DNA of 64,000 nucleotides from Deltaproteobacteria bacterium (lineage in GTDB: Bacteria; Desulfobacterota; Desulfobaccia; Desulfobaccales; Desulfobaccaceae): the NCBI GenBank assembly GCA_019309545.1, contig JAFDGA010000003.1:38006-102005 (forward strand). The letters are read 5' to 3'. This document shows positions 46,321 through 54,029 of the stretch, piece after piece. The translations under genes and the position numbers were made by a program. The notes beneath the pieces were generated by a model. That model ran no database searches and had not been told where the DNA came from. It saw nothing but the letters and a program-made list of their open reading frames with translations. Within the stretch, counting starts at the first letter, position 1. Every line of letters starts with the position of its first letter.

Positions 46321-46350
46321 ACATTACTATAGGTTAAATTTTTTTGTCAA
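46321..46350 (-). promoter_or_regulatory. Candidate promoter of the GT2 operon
   Basis: On the minus strand TTGACA (46350-46345), an 18-base spacer and TAATGT (46326-46321), in a locally AT-rich stretch about 180 bases upstream of the GT2 start. A perfect -35 with a modest -10. Confidence 0.45.
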
Positions 46351-46491
46351 TCTATTTTAACTTTAATGTTCAAAGTATTCTGCCATAAATGGAAAAGCTC
46401 CGCATAACCGCTCAGACCAGTCAGTAATTAAGAGGTCCAGGCAAGGAGGTAAAGGGGAATAAAGTGAAGGATTGTCTCTTAAGATGATTGG

Positions 46492-46604
46492 GCGGGTTTG
46501 AAACTGGCCGCCTCCTTAGTCTTTTCCATCCTTGGAAAAGGTGCGGGTCCCAATTAAGTTGGCACAATCCGACCGGAAAGCGGCCCTCCTGGCTTCAAAC
46601 CCGC
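46492..46604. repeat. Nested inverted-repeat element upstream of the GT2 operon
   Basis: Outer arms GCGGGTTTGAA (46492-46502) and TTCAAACCCGC (46594-46604) are perfect complements. Inner GGCCGC (46506-46511) pairs with GCGGCC (46580-46585), and a central hairpin pairs CTTTTCCA with TGGAAAAG (46521-46540). The fold could act as a leader RNA or be a small mobile repeat. No known riboswitch core was recognised. It is the main feature of the 46144-46732 gap. Confidence 0.45.
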
Positions 46605-46686
46605 TAGAACTAGTTCTGAGATTATTCATTTATAATATAAAAACGTAATAGTGTCAATAAATATAATTATATATGGTTAATATTTG

Positions 46687-46705
46687 GAACATTGATCGAA
46701 TGTTC
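46687..46705. promoter_or_regulatory. 19-bp palindrome, possible operator
   Basis: GAACATT (46687-46693) and AATGTTC (46699-46705) flank GATCG. A symmetrical site of this size just past the epimerase stop and about 340 bases upstream of the candidate GT2 promoter may bind a dimeric regulator. Function is inference. Confidence 0.3.
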
Positions 46706-46732
46706 AATGGCTGAAACATTATTTGATTAATT

Positions 46733-47734
46733 TTATTGACGTTGGGATAAGTTATGATAGGTCAGATACCATTGGACAAACCGAGGAATCCCGGTTTCGA
46801 TGGCGGTGGCAGGTTGAAATGCCAGTTTGGCTTGGGCCCGGCGGATCTCGGCAAAAGTAGCCGGGACATCACCGGGTTGAATAGGCAGGAGTTCCTGGAT
46901 GGCCTTGATTTTTAGTTCATTTTCCAACAAGGTGATAACCCGCTGGAGTTCTTCAGCCTGATGGTTACCCAGGTTAAAGATTTCGTACAACTCCAGGTCG
47001 GGGACCAGCAGAGCCGCCACAACTCCCTGGACGATATCGTCGATATAAGTAAAATCGCGGCGCATATGCCCGTAGTTGAAGACTTTAATGGGTCTGCCGG
47101 CCAACATCGCCTCGGTGAAAAGCCACATGGCCATATCCGGCCGGCCCCAGGGACCATATACCGTAAAGAACCGCAAACCCACGGTAGGCAGGCTATAAAG
47201 ATGGGAATAGACATGGGCCATCAGTTCGTTGGCTTTTTTGGTGGCCGCGTACAGACTGATAGGCGTATCAACCCGCTGCTCTTCACGGTACGGGAGATCG
47301 GTTTGACCACCATAGACACTAGAACTGGAGGCATAGACTAAGCGCTCAACTGTGTAACGTTTGCAAAGTTCCAATAGGTTGAGGAAACCCTCCAGATTAG
47401 CCTTTTGATAAGCAAAGGGGTTGATCAGGGAATAGCGGACCCCGGCCTGCGCGGCCATATGGCAGATTTTCTGCGGTTGGTAAGCTCGAAAGAGTTGGTC
47501 CAGGGTGGTCAGATCAGTGAGATCAGCCTTTATTGAGTTAAATTGCGGGAACCGACGCAACTGTCGATCCCGATCTTGCTTTAAGATGGGAGAGTAGTAA
47601 TCGTTATAATTGTCCAGGCCGATCACCTGTGCCCCCTGGCTCAGAAGATAGTGACTGACATGATAGCCGATAAACCCGGCACTGCCGGTGACCAGATAAG
47701 TATGATCTTTGATTAGCGGAAGCCACTCGGACAT
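46733..47734 (-). CDS. NAD-dependent nucleotide-sugar epimerase (UDP-glucuronate 4-epimerase-like)
   Basis: Extended SDR protein of about 333 residues. The NAD-binding motif is VTGSAGFIGYHVSHYL at the N-terminus. The catalytic Ser and YxxxK are in YASSSSVYGG and SLYAATKKANE, and RFFTVYGPWGRPDMA is typical of UDP-glucuronate 4-epimerases (CapI/WbpP-like). ATG 47734 is chosen because GGGAAGGG lies nine bases upstream; a longer start at 47770 is disfavoured. It probably supplies an activated sugar such as UDP-galacturonate to the neighbouring glycosyltransferases on either side. Confidence 0.88.
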   Translation of the reverse strand: MSEWLPLIKDHTYLVTGSAGFIGYHVSHYLLSQGAQVIGLDNYNDYYSPILKQDRDRQLRRFPQFNSIKADLTDLTTLDQLFRAYQPQKICHMAAQAGVRYSLINPFAYQKANLEGFLNLLELCKRYTVERLVYASSSSVYGGQTDLPYREEQRVDTPISLYAATKKANELMAHVYSHLYSLPTVGLRFFTVYGPWGRPDMAMWLFTEAMLAGRPIKVFNYGHMRRDFTYIDDIVQGVVAALLVPDLELYEIFNLGNHQAEELQRVITLLENELKIKAIQELLPIQPGDVPATFAEIRRAQAKLAFQPATAIETGIPRFVQWYLTYHNLSQRQ

Positions 47735-47946
47735 TTTGTTTAACCCTTCCCTAGTTATTACTACAAGCATTTAAAGAATTAATTTTAGGTATGTTAAGAA
47801 CTGAGCAACAACATAAAATGGAGACCGCGGAAACCGCTCTGCACCCAATTAGGTAACTTAGCAGACCTATTAAGAAATCGCAAGCCCATTGTCGCTGCAT
47901 AATCCCCTTGACTCATCGGACCCAAAGGGTTAACCTTGTCAAAATT

Positions 47947-49164
47947 ATGCGCTACTGTATAGCTATCCCCACTTTTTGGACCCATCCCTTCGGGACCGGG
48001 CCCGGAGAGATTATTTACGACCATCCGACCCCGCTTTATAACCGCGGAACTTTGCGGCGGGCCCTGGATAGCCTTACCCCTCTGGTATCGGACTCGGTCC
48101 AGGTAGTGGTTGTGGCTACCGCCACTTCTCCCCGGCTCGAGGCCGCGATGGCCGCTCAACTCCAGGAAATCCTGGAATCTCCACCGCTTCCCTACCGGGT
48201 GGTCACCTTTACCGCAACTGAGCTGGCCGCCTTGAAGGATTTCCTCCATTCCCATGGGCAGGAGCATTGGGTCGGTTTGCTGTCTTTATCGGGGTACTCC
48301 CAGGTCCGCAATCTGACCCTGATTCTGGCCAATATTTTGGAGGCCGAGGTCCTGGTCAGCCTGGATGACGATGAAATCATTGCTGATGCCAATTTTTTAG
48401 CCAAAATCGCAGAAGATTTTGCCTTACTGTCTTCAGAGCATCCGGTGTTTGGCCTGGCCGGGATTTATCAAAATCCGGACGGCGGTGTCTTGTTGCCGGA
48501 ACCTGACGCGGCCTGGACCATTTATTGGCCCAAAATCCGCTGGATGAACGCGGCATTTCAGGACTTGATTCTGGCTGGGTCCCGACTCAAACCCAGCCCT
48601 TTGGCCCTCGGTGGCAATCTCGCTCTGAGCGCCAGACTGTTCCGACAACTTCCCTTTGATCCAGCCATCCCTAGAGGAGAAGACATCGACTATGTGCTAA
48701 ATGCGCGTATGTTTAAGATACCGTTTTTTTTAGATAATACTTTGACAGTCATCCATATCCCGCCTGATCAACCACATCCCGAATGGCTGCGCCTGCGCCA
48801 GGACCTGGCCCGATTCCTCTATACCCGGCGTAAGTTGCGGGACCAGGAGCCGCGACCGGGCATGGCCCGGGTAACCGCGGCCGAACTTAAACCCTATCCG
48901 GGCAATTTCCTGGAGGACGATTTGGAACACCGGGCCTTTCAGAGTCATACCCTGTTGGCCCTGGAATATCTGGCCCAGGGTATGCTGCAGGCGGCCCAAC
49001 TCACCCTGGAAAACCTGGCGCTGATTTCCGAGGTCGACCGGCCCCCCTCCAACGCCTTGCAGGCTTATTTAGAGGTAGTCTCTGACTGGCAGGCCCTCCA
49101 GTCCTGGCTGGCCCGGCCGGAGGTGGCGGCCGCGGCGCGCCAAGTGCTGTGGGGGACTCCTTGA
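47947..49164 (+). CDS. GT-A fold glycosyltransferase-like protein
   Basis: A protein of about 405 residues with a GT2-like nucleotide-sugar binding fold. It begins with the strand MRYCIAIPTFW. The metal motif is in SLDDDEIIAD near residue 140, and the candidate base in PRGEDIDYVLNARM. The last roughly 110 residues are helical and unassigned. No membrane segment is present. ATG 47947 fits the fold start; TTG 47908 is possible. The next gene overlaps its stop. It is the first of three glycosyltransferases on the plus strand. Donor and acceptor unknown. Confidence 0.72.
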   Translation: MRYCIAIPTFWTHPFGTGPGEIIYDHPTPLYNRGTLRRALDSLTPLVSDSVQVVVVATATSPRLEAAMAAQLQEILESPPLPYRVVTFTATELAALKDFLHSHGQEHWVGLLSLSGYSQVRNLTLILANILEAEVLVSLDDDEIIADANFLAKIAEDFALLSSEHPVFGLAGIYQNPDGGVLLPEPDAAWTIYWPKIRWMNAAFQDLILAGSRLKPSPLALGGNLALSARLFRQLPFDPAIPRGEDIDYVLNARMFKIPFFLDNTLTVIHIPPDQPHPEWLRLRQDLARFLYTRRKLRDQEPRPGMARVTAAELKPYPGNFLEDDLEHRAFQSHTLLALEYLAQGMLQAAQLTLENLALISEVDRPPSNALQAYLEVVSDWQALQSWLARPEVAAAARQVLWGTP

Positions 49165-50252
49165 GCCGCGGCCCAAGGCTGATCAAACCAGGGGACTGGG
49201 AGCGGTCCGCGACCTTGCCGGCCTTGGGGCTGTTGCCGGTGGGAAGCATTGACCGGAAGGAGCTGATCGCCACCAAGCAGACCAGAAAAGTTCCGGTGCA
49301 CGTCGTCTTCCCGGTCGGGACGGCCCGGGAAGCAGCTAATTTAGCCCGTCTGGTGGCAATTCTGGAACCCCTCCAACAAACCCTGATCGATCAGGTCTGG
49401 ATTGCCTTCGGAGGACAACGGCCTGGTAACTTAGCACGACTGAATCAGACCTTCCCAGGGGTTCGATTGTTCCAGGCCCGGAAGTTTTTGCCCCCTGATC
49501 AACATCTGGATCGGCTGGGCAAAGGGGCTGTCATGCGAGCCTTCCTTTACTACCTGATCACTCAGGAAGGGGTCAGCCCGTCGCAGGCAGTAGTAGAGTT
49601 TATCGATGCCGATATCCGCCCGCGATATTTTAATCACCGCTGGGTGATCGATCCGGTCGGAGCGATTCTCTGGTTTGATGCTGTGGAAGTAGCCAAGGTA
49701 GTCTATCAGCGGCCCCGCGGAGGCCGGTTGAACGCCATCTACCGGTCATTTTTGGCTCTATGTCCGCATCCGGGGGTGCAGGCCTTACAAAAATTAATCT
49801 ATCTGCTCTCCGGGGAGATAGCTGGAACCTTAAAATTCTGGACCGCCTTGCCGTTCAAAAGCGGCTACGGGATCGAGACCGTGATCCTGCTGTCTCTGGC
49901 CCTAAATCGTTTAAATTTGGTTCCCGGAACCGATGACCTAGAGCACCTGGTGCAAATTTATCTGGGTCAGATGGACCATCGCCATGCTCCCCTCAACTCT
50001 ACGGCAAAGAAACGGGGGCTGGATCAGATGGCCGGCAATGTTTTTCATACCCTGGAAGAAATTCTGGTGGAGGCTGGAATCCTTAATTGGCAGCCAAGTC
50101 CTCTACCCGAGCCCATGCTCAACCTTCCGGTGCCGCAGTCACAAGTCGAGGCTCCGCCTGACTGGCTCCAGGTCCCAATGGCTGACCTGACCCTGCCGCC
50201 GTTAGCCACCCGACCGGAAATTCAGGCCATTTTAGGGCACGGAGGCAGGTGA
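49161..50252 (+). CDS. Glycosyltransferase resembling glucosyl/mannosyl-3-phosphoglycerate synthases (GT81-like)
   Basis: A protein of about 363 residues. VEFIDADIRPRYF holds a DxD-type motif, and the later FKSGYGIETVILL resembles the GYGVE region of GpgS/MpgS-type enzymes, which transfer a sugar to 3-phosphoglycerate. Conservation is partial, so the acceptor is uncertain. The start is TTG at 49161, overlapping the previous stop as TTGA, behind GGGGG at five bases; GTG 49149 is the alternative. If it is a true GT81 enzyme, a glucosylglycerate-type compatible solute or a glycolipid head group could result. Confidence 0.6.
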   Translation: MSRGPRLIKPGDWERSATLPALGLLPVGSIDRKELIATKQTRKVPVHVVFPVGTAREAANLARLVAILEPLQQTLIDQVWIAFGGQRPGNLARLNQTFPGVRLFQARKFLPPDQHLDRLGKGAVMRAFLYYLITQEGVSPSQAVVEFIDADIRPRYFNHRWVIDPVGAILWFDAVEVAKVVYQRPRGGRLNAIYRSFLALCPHPGVQALQKLIYLLSGEIAGTLKFWTALPFKSGYGIETVILLSLALNRLNLVPGTDDLEHLVQIYLGQMDHRHAPLNSTAKKRGLDQMAGNVFHTLEEILVEAGILNWQPSPLPEPMLNLPVPQSQVEAPPDWLQVPMADLTLPPLATRPEIQAILGHGGR

Positions 50253-51262
50253 TGCACATCGCTCAGATCGCGCCGCCCTGGATTCCAGTACCGCCTCCAA
50301 CCTACGGGGGCACGGAGTTAATGGTGGCGCTATTAAGCCGCGGTTTACTGGGATGCGGACAAGAGGTGCAGCTGTTCTGCTCGGGGGATTCCTTATTTCC
50401 CCTGCCCCATCACGGTCCTTATCCAGAAGCTTTCTGGCCTCCAGATAAATTTTCTGAAAATCTGCATCTTTCTTATTCCTGGGCCCATTTGCGGTCCGAG
50501 CCTCCTCAGGTGATTCATTCCCACCTGGAAAATGCCGCCGGCTTTTGGGCCGCGGGACCGCCTCCGGCCCCTCTGGCAATTACCCTTCACACGCCCCTGA
50601 CCCCGGTCAAGCAAGATTATCTGCTGCATTTTCCCCAAGTCCACCTGGTGGCTGTCAGTAATTTTCAATATCGCCAACTTCTGGGACACCCCCGGCGGCA
50701 TCTGATCCCGCACGGCCTAGACGTGGGTGACTATCCCTTTGAGGCGCAAAAACAGGATTTTCTTTTGTTTTTAGGCCGCATATATCCTGATAAAGGGTTG
50801 CACACCGCCATCCGACTGACCCAAGAGATCGGCGTGCGGCTGGTGATTGCCGGGCCGGTATTTGGTCCTGACCAGCCTTATTTTGACCAGGAGATCCGGC
50901 CCCGGGTGGATGGGGAGCAGATTATCTACCTGGGTCCGGCGAATTTTACCCAGAAGGTAGCCCTGCTGGGCCAGGCCCGCGGGTTGGTGCTGCCCCTGGA
51001 GGTGGATGAGGCCTTTGGACTAGTGCTGTTAGAGGCTATGGCTTGTGGCACTCCGGTTTTAGCCTATGATCGCGGCGCGGTTTCCGAAGTGGTAGCCCAT
51101 GGCGAAACCGGCTTTGTAGTCCGGACCTATGGGGAATTACGGGACGGTTGCCGCCGATTAGCAGAATTAGACCCTTTCCGTTGTCGGGAACATGTGAGTC
51201 AAAAATTTTCTTTAGAACAAATGGTAGAGGCCTATCTATCCCTCTATGAACAGATGCAATGA
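50252..51262 (+). CDS. GT4-family glycosyltransferase
   Basis: Retaining GT-B transferase of about 336 residues. The N-terminal acceptor domain begins HIAQIAPPWIPVPPPTYGGTE, the glycine-rich loop typical of GT4. The C-terminal donor domain has LLFLGRIYPDKGL and the E-x7-E pair in EAFGLVLLEAMACG. The ATG at 50252 overlaps the upstream stop by one base and has GGAGG six bases upstream; GTG 50249 is the alternative. It closes the glycosyltransferase trio. A repeat copy follows its stop directly. Confidence 0.88.
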   Translation: MHIAQIAPPWIPVPPPTYGGTELMVALLSRGLLGCGQEVQLFCSGDSLFPLPHHGPYPEAFWPPDKFSENLHLSYSWAHLRSEPPQVIHSHLENAAGFWAAGPPPAPLAITLHTPLTPVKQDYLLHFPQVHLVAVSNFQYRQLLGHPRRHLIPHGLDVGDYPFEAQKQDFLLFLGRIYPDKGLHTAIRLTQEIGVRLVIAGPVFGPDQPYFDQEIRPRVDGEQIIYLGPANFTQKVALLGQARGLVLPLEVDEAFGLVLLEAMACGTPVLAYDRGAVSEVVAHGETGFVVRTYGELRDGCRRLAELDPFRCREHVSQKFSLEQMVEAYLSLYEQMQ

Positions 51263-51330
51263 CTTATTACTCCAAGTATCTAAAAGGTTAATTTAAGGGG
51301 AGGACCAAAAGCCCCCTCTCTCCAAAATAC
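51263..51330 (-). repeat. Dispersed intergenic repeat, copy D (partial, inverted)
   Basis: Read on the minus strand: GGAGAGAGGGGGC, then GGTCCTCCCC and AAATTAACCTTTTAGA. The hairpin core and right part of the family are present, but the GGTCA left end is missing. It fills almost the whole gap between the GT4 and MFS genes. Confidence 0.6.
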
Positions 51331-51333
51331 TAG

Positions 51334-52698
51334 ATGATAATTTCTCCCCTGGTGCTGAAATTAGGGATGGTTCGTTTTGCCACCTCATTATTGGTGGTAA
51401 TGTTAGCCAATGTCCTCAATCGGGTATTGATTGTTGAACTTCAGGTGTCGGCCTCTGTGGTTACCTTTAGTTTTGCCTTCCAGCACCTGATGACCCCCGT
51501 CGGCCTGGCAGCCGGTTATTTTTCTGATACCCGGGCGATCTGGGGTTGGCGGCGTCTGCCTTATATTTGGGGCGGGATGGCTTTGGCCCTGTTCGTCATG
51601 CCCTTTTTCCCACTCTGGGGCCGGGCCCTGGCGGTAGCGCCTCATAGTTGGGTGGTGCTGTACCAAGGGGTGCTGCTGTTTTCCCTATTTGGAGTCGGCA
51701 CCACGGTGTCGGCCACGGCTATCAATGCCCTGCTGGTGGACCAGATCCCGGAAGCAGAACGTGGAGCGGCGCTTACCCTGGTGTGGATCATGACCCTGGC
51801 CGGGTTTATTGTCGGTTCATCCCTGTTGCAACATTTGTTGCCCCTGTATAACCCGGCCTATCTGGATGAGGTCTTTGGATTCGTCACCTTCCTGGCCCTG
51901 CTCATAACCCTCTGGGGAACCTGGGGAGTGGAAGGCCAGGGTGGGGTTACTCAACCCCAACCGCCGAGCTTTCCCCGACTATGGCCCACGCTGCAACTTT
52001 TGGCCGGCAATGGCCAGGCGCTGATTTTCTTTGCCTTCTTGTGGGCCTCAGTCTTTTTCCTGGCCATCCAAAGTTTTATAATAACCTCTTACGGCGGTGA
52101 GGTATTGGAGCTGCCGGTGGCCGAAACCACCAGATTCGGGATCTATACCTCCTATGGCATCCTCATCGGGATGGTGGGAATTAACCTGCTAATGCGTCGC
52201 TGGCAGAGCCTGGGAGATAAGACCATCCTGGCCGGCGGTCTGATCTTGAGCAGCTTGGCTTTTGGCCTGCTTAGCCTGACCTCTTTCTGGCCGGAGTTGA
52301 GTCTGGGGATCTATTCTTTGTGGCTGCTGGGGTTGGCCCGGGGGTTGTTTAACGTGGGCATTTCTTACCTGACCATGAGTCTGGCCCCGGCTGCTTGCAG
52401 CGGGGTTTTCATGGGTTTATGGAATCTGGTAAGCGGCCTTGGACTGGCAGGTGGGGAAATGGCCGGAGGGATTTTGAGAGACCAGGGTGTGCAGAGGTTG
52501 GGAAGTGTCCACTGGGCTTATGGCCTGGTTTTCCTGTTGGAAGGAGTCGGACTGCTGAGTTGTTTAGCCCTGTTAATTCCCTTAAATCGAGAAAGGTACT
52601 GGCAACGCTACACGTTTTTGGTTGCCAGCCGGTCTAATAAACCGGATAATTTTACCGAGTTTGCCAAAATCACCAAAAATCCTGAACATCAGCGGTGA
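51334..52698 (+). CDS. MFS transporter of the PucC/BCD family
   Basis: A 454-residue inner-membrane protein with about twelve hydrophobic segments. The N-terminal half carries family landmarks of PucC-type proteins: NRVLIVELQV, the SDTRAIWGWRRLPYIWGG loop and ATAINALLVDQIPEAERG. In phototrophs these proteins assist light-harvesting complex assembly or pigment transport. No photosynthesis gene is seen here, so a different substrate is likely. ATG 51334 retains the conserved first helix. It sits between a glycosyltransferase trio and a lipoprotein gene four bases downstream. Confidence 0.78.
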   Translation: MIISPLVLKLGMVRFATSLLVVMLANVLNRVLIVELQVSASVVTFSFAFQHLMTPVGLAAGYFSDTRAIWGWRRLPYIWGGMALALFVMPFFPLWGRALAVAPHSWVVLYQGVLLFSLFGVGTTVSATAINALLVDQIPEAERGAALTLVWIMTLAGFIVGSSLLQHLLPLYNPAYLDEVFGFVTFLALLITLWGTWGVEGQGGVTQPQPPSFPRLWPTLQLLAGNGQALIFFAFLWASVFFLAIQSFIITSYGGEVLELPVAETTRFGIYTSYGILIGMVGINLLMRRWQSLGDKTILAGGLILSSLAFGLLSLTSFWPELSLGIYSLWLLGLARGLFNVGISYLTMSLAPAACSGVFMGLWNLVSGLGLAGGEMAGGILRDQGVQRLGSVHWAYGLVFLLEGVGLLSCLALLIPLNRERYWQRYTFLVASRSNKPDNFTEFAKITKNPEHQR

Positions 52699-52702
52699 CC
52701 GA

Positions 52703-54028
52703 ATGTTTCGGCTCCTCCTGATAATCATCCTTTGCTTCCTGGGTTGTAAAACTCCCCAAGCTCCTGGCTCGCGGGAGACGATCACTTATACCTTTGATAA
52801 TCAGATCCAGAAATTGATCTGCCATCTGGCCCAAGAGCATCAGATTCCGGCTTATCAGGATTTTGATCGCCGCTTTAAAGGGCTGTTCGTGCCTGAAAAT
52901 CTGCTCCCCTACGAGCCTTTTGTGCTGGCTCTGTCTACCGAAAGCAAGATTCCCACCGTGCTTTTATTGGATGCCCCCTGGGTTCGTCGTTACGCTATGG
53001 CCGGATGGCTTTATGAAATGGAGCGGACCGGGGTTTTTTCCAAAGACGACCTGGTCCCGGCCGTAGCTGAAGCCTTTTCGGTCTCAGTGCCCGAAATCAC
53101 CGGCCTGTCGAAAGCGGAGTTGATGGCAGTTCCCATTTCCATAAAGGGCAATATTCTGTTTTACCGACAGGATCTGCTGAGTCGCTACCACCAGGAGCCC
53201 CCCCGAGACTGGGCCGGGCTAAAGGCCGTTTGCCAGAAAATTCTGCCGCAGGAACCATCGCTGAAATATGGGTTAATCTTCCATGCGACAAATTTTATCA
53301 ATGATTTCTATCCGATCCTCTGGGGGTTTGGCGGTGCCATCCTGGACGGCCAGGGTCATTTGGTCCTCAATCGGCCTGAAGTCCTGGCTGCCGGCATCGA
53401 GGCCCTCCAGGAAATCTGTAAAATGTCAGGAACTCTGGCCCCCAGTATCAGGGAGTTAAAAGAATTTGAGGCTCCCCAAAGCCTGCGTCAGGCCTTTTAT
53501 CGGGGTGAGGCGTTGTTCATGATTAACTGGAACACCCGCATGCAAGACCTGAAGGAGATTATCCAGCAAGGCGACAGGCCAACCCCTTACTCCTTAACCG
53601 ATCTCAACCAGGTGGGAGTAGCCCCCATTCCTTGTCGCGCCGGTCATCCCCACCGTTATTCTAATGTCGGTTCCTTTGGCTGGGGCATCAATCGATTTGC
53701 CATCACCAATCACCTGATCATGGCCACCGCCAGGCAGTTTATTAACCTGGTGACCAATGACCGCTTTCAGGTGCTGGCGGCTGAGACCCTGGGTCAGATT
53801 CCAGCTCTGCAGAGTGCCTTGACGCAGGTCAAAAACAAAGAGGTCTGGCAAGTATACCAGGCGACCTTTGCCCTTGTCGATTTAGTGCTGCGTCCCCGGC
53901 CCCAGAGCCGGATAGTCAATAATATCTTGGAAAAATATCTGTTAGAGGCCCTGCATGGCCAGAGTTCTCCTGAGGCAGCTCTGACCGCCGCCAGCGTTGA
54001 ACTTCAAGGGGTGGTGAGGAAAGAGTAA
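52703..54028 (+). CDS. Extracellular solute-binding lipoprotein (family 1)
   Basis: A 442-residue periplasmic binding protein of the MalE/sugar class. The signal peptide ends in a lipobox (CFLGC, Cys15), so it should be lipid-anchored. SBP landmarks include YEMERTGVFSKDDLVPAV, the hinge region AVPISIKGNILFYRQDLL and RQAFYRGEALFMINWN. ATG 52703, four bases after the MFS stop, is chosen because it gives this signal peptide. No classic sugar-type permease pair is nearby. The operon instead continues into the degenerate kinase and an MlaE permease, an unusual pairing. Confidence 0.82.
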   Translation: MFRLLLIIILCFLGCKTPQAPGSRETITYTFDNQIQKLICHLAQEHQIPAYQDFDRRFKGLFVPENLLPYEPFVLALSTESKIPTVLLLDAPWVRRYAMAGWLYEMERTGVFSKDDLVPAVAEAFSVSVPEITGLSKAELMAVPISIKGNILFYRQDLLSRYHQEPPRDWAGLKAVCQKILPQEPSLKYGLIFHATNFINDFYPILWGFGGAILDGQGHLVLNRPEVLAAGIEALQEICKMSGTLAPSIRELKEFEAPQSLRQAFYRGEALFMINWNTRMQDLKEIIQQGDRPTPYSLTDLNQVGVAPIPCRAGHPHRYSNVGSFGWGINRFAITNHLIMATARQFINLVTNDRFQVLAAETLGQIPALQSALTQVKNKEVWQVYQATFALVDLVLRPRPQSRIVNNILEKYLLEALHGQSSPEAALTAASVELQGVVRKE

Positions 54029-54029
54029 A

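Noticed and set aside
46492..46604. c-di-GMP (GEMM) riboswitch upstream of the GT2 operon
   Set aside because: The expected CACGCACAGGGCAAACC-type core is absent despite good stems.
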